Shown here in pieces: positions 1 to 4,710 of a stretch of 7,262 nt of DNA; position 1 is the first letter of the stretch, and the number at the start of each line of letters is the position of its first letter. Made by a program: the position numbers and the translations under genes. This DNA is from Chitinophagales bacterium (lineage in GTDB: Bacteria > Bacteroidota > Bacteroidia > Chitinophagales > Chitinophagaceae). The stretch spans positions 1 to 7,262 of the forward strand of contig JAATGW010000516.1 of NCBI GenBank assembly GCA_015654495.1, written 5' to 3'. The notes beneath the pieces were generated by a model, which was given only the letters and a program-made list of their open reading frames with translations, had not been told where the DNA came from and made no database searches.

Positions 1-639
1 ACTTTCATCATTACCACTAGGAAACTTGGCAATCCACAATTGCCCCTTTTCGTCTTTCACACCTGCTTTCGGTCTTGCTCCTCCGAGGGATGATCCGGGA
101 GCCATCAGCACATTCAACCATTTTAGGGCCTCGTCATCATTGTAATCATCCTTCTCCAACTTTAGACTTGCTTTTTCCAGTTCCCTGATGGATGTCCATG
201 GTGGCGCGGCTAATGCCTTTTGTCCACTAACAAATTCACTACCCGGATCCAATTTAAAGCGCAAGGCTCCGGCCCGGTGTTCATCATAAACACCTAGCAA
301 AAAATCGGATTCAAACAGGGTAACCGGCTTTCGATTTTCTTGTCGGGCCATGATGGCTTCTCGTCGCTTCATTAATACCCGGCCCCACCTGTCAGGCGAA
401 GAATCCAGAAACATGCCAAAATTAGACTTGTCGCCAGTATTATATTGTCGTCCGGCATAAAACATTAAGTCAGGATCCAAATGATGACCCTTACCTGATG
501 CAAGCCATTCCGGTGTGTATTCAAAAGAAAAAATTTCCTTTCCGCGACTATGCCTGCCAGTTAGCAAACCCATCAGGACAGGAGCGGCTGAAAGGCCTTC
601 CCAGTCTGCATAAACATATATGGACTTATCATTTGTCAT
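1..639 (-). CDS. hipA: HipA-family Ser/Thr kinase toxin, N-terminal part (runs off the window)
   Basis: Toxin of a type II toxin-antitoxin pair. HipA-family kinases phosphorylate a cytoplasmic translation target (glutamyl-tRNA synthetase for E. coli HipA) and cause growth arrest; the target here is unknown. The minus strand is open from an ATG at 639 to the window edge, giving 213 residues without a stop. Residues 7-125 fit the HipA N-terminal domain (YVYADWEG near the start, then the GMFLDSSPDRWGR block at 75-87 and FLLGVYDEHRAGALRF at 113-128). The kinase domain begins with SSLGGARPK at 183-191, which matches the Gly-rich loop of E. coli HipA (SIAGAQEK); Ser184 aligns with the autophosphorylated Ser150. 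Lys205 in IAKFPS matches the ATP-binding lysine. The catalytic Asp and Mg-binding residues lie outside the window, so activity cannot be judged. The start codon overlaps the end of hipB by 11 bases (ATGACAAATGA), as expected for a coupled antitoxin-toxin pair. Confidence 0.93.
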   Translation of the reverse strand, partial: MTNDKSIYVYADWEGLSAAPVLMGLLTGRHSRGKEIFSFEYTPEWLASGKGHHLDPDLMFYAGRQYNTGDKSNFGMFLDSSPDRWGRVLMKRREAIMARQENRKPVTLFESDFLLGVYDEHRAGALRFKLDPGSEFVSGQKALAAPPWTSIRELEKASLKLEKDDYNDDEALKWLNVLMAPGSSLGGARPKAGVKDEKGQLWIAKFPSGNDES

Positions 640-967
640 CCTTTTCTTTTTTCTTCGGGCTACGTTTTGGTATGCGTTCGCGTGTCAATAAACCTGCATC
701 CTGTAGTTTGCGGCCAAGTGTGTCATCACCTGCAAGGTTTAAAAAATCCTGTTCCAGACCCAACACAAACAGCACCATGAAGTAAGCGCCGATGGCAACG
801 GTAGGAGTTCCTTTTTCAATTTGCCAAAGTGTAGCACGGCTCAAATCAGCTCTTTCGGCGAGTTGCTGGGTGCTGATTTTCCGCCTGCGACGGGCAAGTT
901 TTATGTTCTGCCCTACCTGCGCCAAAATTTTCTTTCCTTTAGGTAATATAGTTAAGGCCCCCGACAT
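629..967 (-). CDS. hipB: HipB-like XRE-family antitoxin and transcriptional repressor
   Basis: Small DNA-binding protein, 112 residues from the ATG at 967, which should neutralise the HipA toxin encoded next to it and repress their shared operon. The Cro/C1-type helix-turn-helix is at residues 18-58: QNIKLARRRRKIS, then helix STQQLAERA (32-40), and recognition helix SRATLWQIEKG (43-53). The tail is strongly basic (KRSPKKKEK). The reading frame can be extended upstream to a TTG at 988, but that TTG is the last three bases of a promoter -7 element (TATTTTTG, 986-993), so the ATG at 967 is the better start. The inverted repeat at 966-1022 reaches the start codon, which suggests autoregulation. 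Its stop codon lies inside hipA. The HTH and the partner are clear; that it is the HipB of this pair is inferred from position and length. Confidence 0.92.
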   Translation of the reverse strand: MSGALTILPKGKKILAQVGQNIKLARRRRKISTQQLAERADLSRATLWQIEKGTPTVAIGAYFMVLFVLGLEQDFLNLAGDDTLGRKLQDAGLLTRERIPKRSPKKKEKDDK

Positions 968-1022
968 AATGTTTAGTATAATGAGCAAAAATACTTAATT
1001 TGTCAATTATACTAAACATTAT
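966..1022. repeat. Perfect 17-bp inverted repeat, candidate HipB operator
   Basis: ATAATGTTTAGTATAAT at 966-982 is the exact reverse complement of 1006-1022, with a 23-base spacer. One arm covers the base next to and including the hipB start codon; the other covers the probable -33 promoter region. A repressor bound to both arms would cover the promoter. Type II antitoxins of the HipB family are known to bind inverted repeats in their own promoters, so operator function is a reasonable inference. The sequence does not resemble the E. coli TATCC-N8-GGATA operator. Confidence 0.75.
986..1016 (-). promoter_or_regulatory. Bacteroidota-type promoter for hipBA
   Basis: On the minus strand TATTTTTG (993-986) matches the Bacteroidota -7 consensus TAnnTTTG exactly. 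Nineteen bases upstream, TTTA at 1016-1013 is a weak match to the -33 TTTG element. Transcription would start near 980, leaving a leader of roughly a dozen bases before the hipB ATG at 967 and no room for a usual Shine-Dalgarno site. The promoter sits between the arms of the 17-bp inverted repeat. Confidence 0.55.
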
Positions 1023-1118
1023 AATTTAAATTAACTACTCTTCATATGAATCGGCTGATAATAAACAGTAAAGCCATCAAAATCGCCGGCACTGCCGAAG
1101 CAAATACTGGAAATTCCA

Positions 1119-1145
1119 TTAGTATATGTTCGCGGGGGATACTAA
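1119..1145. repeat. Second inverted pair of the TTAGTAT heptamer
   Basis: TTAGTAT at 1119-1125 and its reverse complement ATACTAA at 1139-1145 are separated by 13 bases. The same heptamer forms the core of both arms of the 17-bp repeat (973-979 and 1009-1015), so four copies occur within 173 bases, as two inward-facing pairs. This could be an upstream, weaker operator for the same repressor. The arms are short, so chance is not excluded in AT-rich DNA. Confidence 0.4.
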
Positions 1146-1228
1146 ATTTAAACTTTCATTTTGCCGGCCTTCCGCTACCTGAACAGCTACACAAAGGCTA
1201 AGAAGACTTTTCATCCGGGAAGAATAAG

Positions 1229-1254
1229 GGATGCATTTCTTGCTGTTTGCATCC
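1229..1254 (-). terminator. Weak hairpin just after the helicase stop, possible terminator
   Basis: GGATGCA (1229-1235) and TGCATCC (1248-1254) can form a 7-bp stem with a 12-base loop, 11 bases beyond the helicase stop codon. On the minus strand the bases after it are CUUAUUCUUCCC, pyrimidine-rich but not a clean U-run, so this is a poor intrinsic terminator. It may instead protect the 3' end of the transcript. Confidence 0.3.
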
Positions 1255-1264
1255 TCTGTCACTG

Positions 1265-3397
1265 CTATCTGTTGAATACAAACTTCACTTTTTTAACAAA
1301 CGCTTCCGTTTCATTAAAGTCGAAGTATTTCTGCCGCAGTAAACTAACCTTGTATTTGTCTGGCAGGAATTCACCCCATTTTGAAAAGTCAAGCAAGGCT
1401 GGAAATTTTTCCAACAAAGTATAGAGATGGGGTTCTACTCCCGGTATTAGGTTTGCTAATTTCCGCCAACTTTCTATGAATTGATTTTTTGTTGATTCGA
1501 TCTGAAGAACGCAACGACAGTCTTTTTCATAAATGTTGTTTATTATTCCTGCAATATCCAGCAGAAAGCTAATGGTTCGGTTCACCCTGGTACCGGTAAA
1601 GCTGAAAAATTCAGCTCTTTTATCATATATCATCAACGGACGCTCCACTTCAGCGTTTGTAATTTCAAAAACTGCAAAATCTTTTCGCAGCAAGCTCAAT
1701 TGATTTTTGCACTCTTCATTCAATATTTCATATTCGTCCTGGTTGAATAAAATCTCTAGCATCTTCTGCCTTATGCGCGAATGGATAATTGCGCCGCCAC
1801 CAAAAAACATGGGTTTTTTACCATCGTTGGCGGGAATAACCTCAATTCTTTTTGCTCCTTCATCCACATCTTTAATTTTCCAGATCCGTGCTGCCAGCAG
1901 GATGTTTTCATCCTTCCTTATTTGTGGTGAAAATGGGATTTCACCGATTGTATTTCGATTATTGACAACCTTAAAATTCTCTTCTGTTTTGAACACGCTA
2001 TAAAAATCGCGACTGTTTACTATTTTTTCACCTTCCACACCAATAATAACTTCATGACGGATCTTTTCCAATAAATCAGTTTCGATTAGATTAGCCAGAA
2101 TTTCCTGAATTTCTGCAGATTCTATTTTATTGAAAGCGAAATTATTTTTTAGCTGATCTTCCAATTCTTCAAGTAGTATTCCTGATTGGCCTTTTACAAT
2201 TGACAATGCCTGGTGAAGTAATATATCAAAGGGCTTCTCAATAGAAAGAGGCGGTTCGATAAACCCTTCTTTATACAATTGCCAGCAGGCCAGGGATTGC
2301 AATAGGCTCCATTGATTGGTAGCGTACAAAAACAGATTACTACTTTCACCTTCGCGACGGCCGCTTCTACCAACCCTCTGAATCAACGAAGCTATGCTGT
2401 AAGTAGCATCAATCTGCACAACTTCATCCACCGCTCCGATATCTATGCCCAACTCCAGTGTAGACGTGCATGAAATGGCAAAATTTTGCCGGTTGTTATT
2501 TTTCGCGAAGTACTCCACATCTTCCCGAACCTCTCTGTCAACAGAAGAATGATGAGAGAAATAGTTTGAATGGCCGTTTGTTCTGTCTGAAATTTTTTTT
2601 AGTCTGACTGCTACTTCCTCGGCCTTACCCCTGCTGTTAGGAAAGATGAGCACCTTATTGTCTTTTGTTTCATTATAAAGATCATCCAGAAGTTTTGGGG
2701 GCAGTTCGTTACCGGTTTCTTCAAAATACCTGAAAACTGCATTTATTTCCCTGGTTGTTTTATCCAGGAGAACTTTTGTGTTTTCCTCATTTCCTGTAAA
2801 ACGTTTTGCTTCTGCATAATCTCCAATTGTGGCACTTAATCCGACGATATTATATGGTTTTAAATTTACATTCTGTAACCTTGATAAGATGGATTTAAGC
2901 TGAGTTCCCCTGTCAGTGCCCAGGAATGAATGAATTTCATCAATTACAACATACTTGAGATTTGAAAACAGATGTTTAATATTAAATGATTTATTAACGA
3001 ACATAGCCTCAAGTGATTCCGGGGTAATTAAAATGATACCTTCCGGATTCTTAATAATTCTCTCTTTAAGGGTTTTATTGGCTTCTCCGTGCCATTTGGT
3101 TACACTGATATCGAGATATTTACATAACTCCTCAATACGCTGAAACTGGTCATTTATCAGAGCAATCAGCGGTGATATATACAATACCTGAACACCTGCT
3201 TCCTTGAAATCTATTTTGGACAGAATGGGCAGAAAAGCAGCTTCGGTTTTGCCTGAGGCAGTTTTAGATGCCAGGATATAATTACCATTTCCGGAAAGGA
3301 TTCTGGTAATAGCTGCAGCCTGGATGGGTCGCAGTTTTTCCCATCTCTTATCGTAGACGTATTTCCGAATAGGTTCAGAAAGCAGATCAAATGCCAT
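1265..3397 (-). CDS. Superfamily II DEIH-box helicase, Lhr-like/BrxHI type
   Basis: ATP-driven nucleic-acid helicase of 710 residues, predicted cytoplasmic. All core motifs are visible: RPIQ at 23-26 (Q-motif-like), motif I ASKTASGKT (43-51), Ia YISPLIALINDQ (73-84), Ib TPESL (125-129), motif II DEIH (153-156), motif III SAT (188-190), motif IV region VLIFPNSRGKAEEVA (249-263), motif V TSTLELGIDIG (311-321) and motif VI QRVGRSGRR (340-348). The catalytic set therefore looks intact. Residues 380-710 form a winged-helix/beta-rich tail as in Lhr-like helicases, without an extra nuclease domain that I can see. The N-terminus and tail suggest the BrxHI group, an accessory helicase of type 2 BREX; Lhr proper is usually longer. 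The ATG at 3397 shares one base with the stop of the ATPase gene (TAATG), so translation is probably coupled. Helicase identity is certain; the BrxHI assignment is probable. Confidence 0.95.
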   Translation of the reverse strand: MAFDLLSEPIRKYVYDKRWEKLRPIQAAAITRILSGNGNYILASKTASGKTEAAFLPILSKIDFKEAGVQVLYISPLIALINDQFQRIEELCKYLDISVTKWHGEANKTLKERIIKNPEGIILITPESLEAMFVNKSFNIKHLFSNLKYVVIDEIHSFLGTDRGTQLKSILSRLQNVNLKPYNIVGLSATIGDYAEAKRFTGNEENTKVLLDKTTREINAVFRYFEETGNELPPKLLDDLYNETKDNKVLIFPNSRGKAEEVAVRLKKISDRTNGHSNYFSHHSSVDREVREDVEYFAKNNNRQNFAISCTSTLELGIDIGAVDEVVQIDATYSIASLIQRVGRSGRREGESSNLFLYATNQWSLLQSLACWQLYKEGFIEPPLSIEKPFDILLHQALSIVKGQSGILLEELEDQLKNNFAFNKIESAEIQEILANLIETDLLEKIRHEVIIGVEGEKIVNSRDFYSVFKTEENFKVVNNRNTIGEIPFSPQIRKDENILLAARIWKIKDVDEGAKRIEVIPANDGKKPMFFGGGAIIHSRIRQKMLEILFNQDEYEILNEECKNQLSLLRKDFAVFEITNAEVERPLMIYDKRAEFFSFTGTRVNRTISFLLDIAGIINNIYEKDCRCVLQIESTKNQFIESWRKLANLIPGVEPHLYTLLEKFPALLDFSKWGEFLPDKYKVSLLRQKYFDFNETEAFVKKVKFVFNR

Positions 3398-4710
3398 TAT
3401 AGTTCTTCAATTTCGTTCAATGTTCCTTCGTTCGGTCTTTCATCTGAGATCTCAAGGTCACCAAATAGTTTCCCTTTGTCAACATTTGGATTCTGACGCA
3501 GAATATTCAGAATATTAAGAAAATCCCTGATTACCTCCCTGGGAGTCAGAAATTCGGCAGCCCCTGGTTTATTGAAGATCTCTTCCATAAACTGCTGGAT
3601 ATCGGCATCGGAAATATCGATCCTGGTTTTATAATTGAAATCAAATATTGCTTTTAATTTTTTAAGAAGTACAAATATTTCGTTATGATCAAGAGGCATT
3701 AACCGGATAACTGGTTGTGCAAAATCCCGGATTTCTGCTGTTTCAAATTTATTTGTTTCGAGCCTTGTTTTTATTGCATTATAACTAAAGAGTCCTCTGC
3801 GTTCATTTTCCAGAAATTCCTTTGTACCAGCAAAATTGAAAAACAGATTTGTAATCTTTCCCTGGAAACAGTCATTATAAATGGTGAGAATCTTTTCATA
3901 ATTTTTTTCGCGCATTGCCGAAGTTGAAATTTTATACAAATTGATTGCCTCGTCCAGGTTAATCATAAACCCGCTATAACCCATGCTGACAAACAATTTG
4001 CAGAAATTCTTAAGCATATCATAATAATTCAGATCATTAATTATTTCCCTTACTCCGAGGTCCTGCCTGGCTTCTGTTTTTGTATTGTACTCTCCCTTCA
4101 GCCATTTTAGTGCATTGCGACGCAATTGTTCGTTATCTGTTATATAGCCTTCATAATACTTAATTACTACTGTTCCAAAATCGAAACCACCAACATCTGT
4201 TAACTCATTAATCGATTTCATAATGTTGGATTGGATCAGGTTGAAGTGTTTTTCATTCCTGATTTCTGTAATCGGAATTTGATTTTCAGCAGCGGTTTTT
4301 GATATTGCCTGTTCTATCCATTTTTCCATTAAGGTCGGCAAAGCACCCCCTTCAGGTTTTGTTTGAATAGAAATATTATCAATTATAGCTGAATACAGTA
4401 ATACAGATTTTCCATCGTTAGAATACAGCCTGTTATCCGGAGTGAAATCAGCATTGGCAACAACGAACTTTTGCTTTAATGCAACAGTATTCAACAAGTG
4501 AAGCATGAATGATTTTCCCGATCCGAAATCGCCTATCCAGAACTTTACCATGCTGTGACCATTCTTGACATCTTCAAGCGCTTTTACAAAGGCCTCAATC
4601 TCTTCTGATCTACCAACGGTGATATGCTGTACTCCGGTTTTAGGCACAACTCCGCCGACCAGGGAGTTGATAATCGATGTTGCTTCTTTAGGTTTGATGT
4701 TGTCAATCAT
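3397..4710 (-). CDS. P-loop ATPase of the DUF2791/BrxD family
   Basis: AAA-type ATPase of 437 residues, close to the usual BrxD length, predicted cytoplasmic. The Walker A motif is GDFGSGKS at 60-67. The Walker B strand is FMINLDEA at 248-255, with Asp253-Glu254 as the Mg-binding and catalytic pair. FNFAGTKEFL (291-300) is the following sensor-type strand. RLMPLDHNEIFVLLKKL (336-352) and FLTPREVIRDFLNILNIL (387-404) are typical of the C-terminal lid of this family. BrxD proteins occur in type 2 BREX beside the BrxHI helicase, whose counterpart follows here. Its role is not settled in the family; an ATP-dependent loader or regulator of the helicase is my inference. The ATG at 4710 overlaps the preceding stop as ATGA, and the stop overlaps the helicase start by one base. 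The acidic end (NEGTLNEIEEL) has no recognised domain. Confidence 0.9.
   Translation of the reverse strand: MIDNIKPKEATSIINSLVGGVVPKTGVQHITVGRSEEIEAFVKALEDVKNGHSMVKFWIGDFGSGKSFMLHLLNTVALKQKFVVANADFTPDNRLYSNDGKSVLLYSAIIDNISIQTKPEGGALPTLMEKWIEQAISKTAAENQIPITEIRNEKHFNLIQSNIMKSINELTDVGGFDFGTVVIKYYEGYITDNEQLRRNALKWLKGEYNTKTEARQDLGVREIINDLNYYDMLKNFCKLFVSMGYSGFMINLDEAINLYKISTSAMREKNYEKILTIYNDCFQGKITNLFFNFAGTKEFLENERRGLFSYNAIKTRLETNKFETAEIRDFAQPVIRLMPLDHNEIFVLLKKLKAIFDFNYKTRIDISDADIQQFMEEIFNKPGAAEFLTPREVIRDFLNILNILRQNPNVDKGKLFGDLEISDERPNEGTLNEIEEL

Larger units (their letters stand above)
968..1264. other. Intergenic region between the helicase stop and hipB
   Basis: This 297-base stretch holds the hipBA promoter and operator at its left end, a second inverted heptamer pair at 1119-1145, and a weak hairpin at 1229-1254. 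A plus-strand reading frame of 51 codons (1046-1201, beginning MNRLIINSKAIK) is present, but I recognise no family in it. No tRNA or other structured RNA gene is apparent. Confidence 0.7.

Noticed and set aside
647..652. Run of six A (coding strand) near the end of hipB as a programmed frameshift site
   Set aside because: Both hipB and hipA are complete in their own frames and a shift would give no sensible fusion product.
968..988. TTG at 988 as the start of hipB
   Set aside because: The TTG is part of the -7 promoter element, and the seven extra residues do not belong to the HTH family pattern; ATG at 967 is better.
1161..1424. Plus-strand 87-codon frame across the gap and the helicase end
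   Set aside because: Most of it is antisense to the helicase C-terminus, with a composition that looks non-coding.
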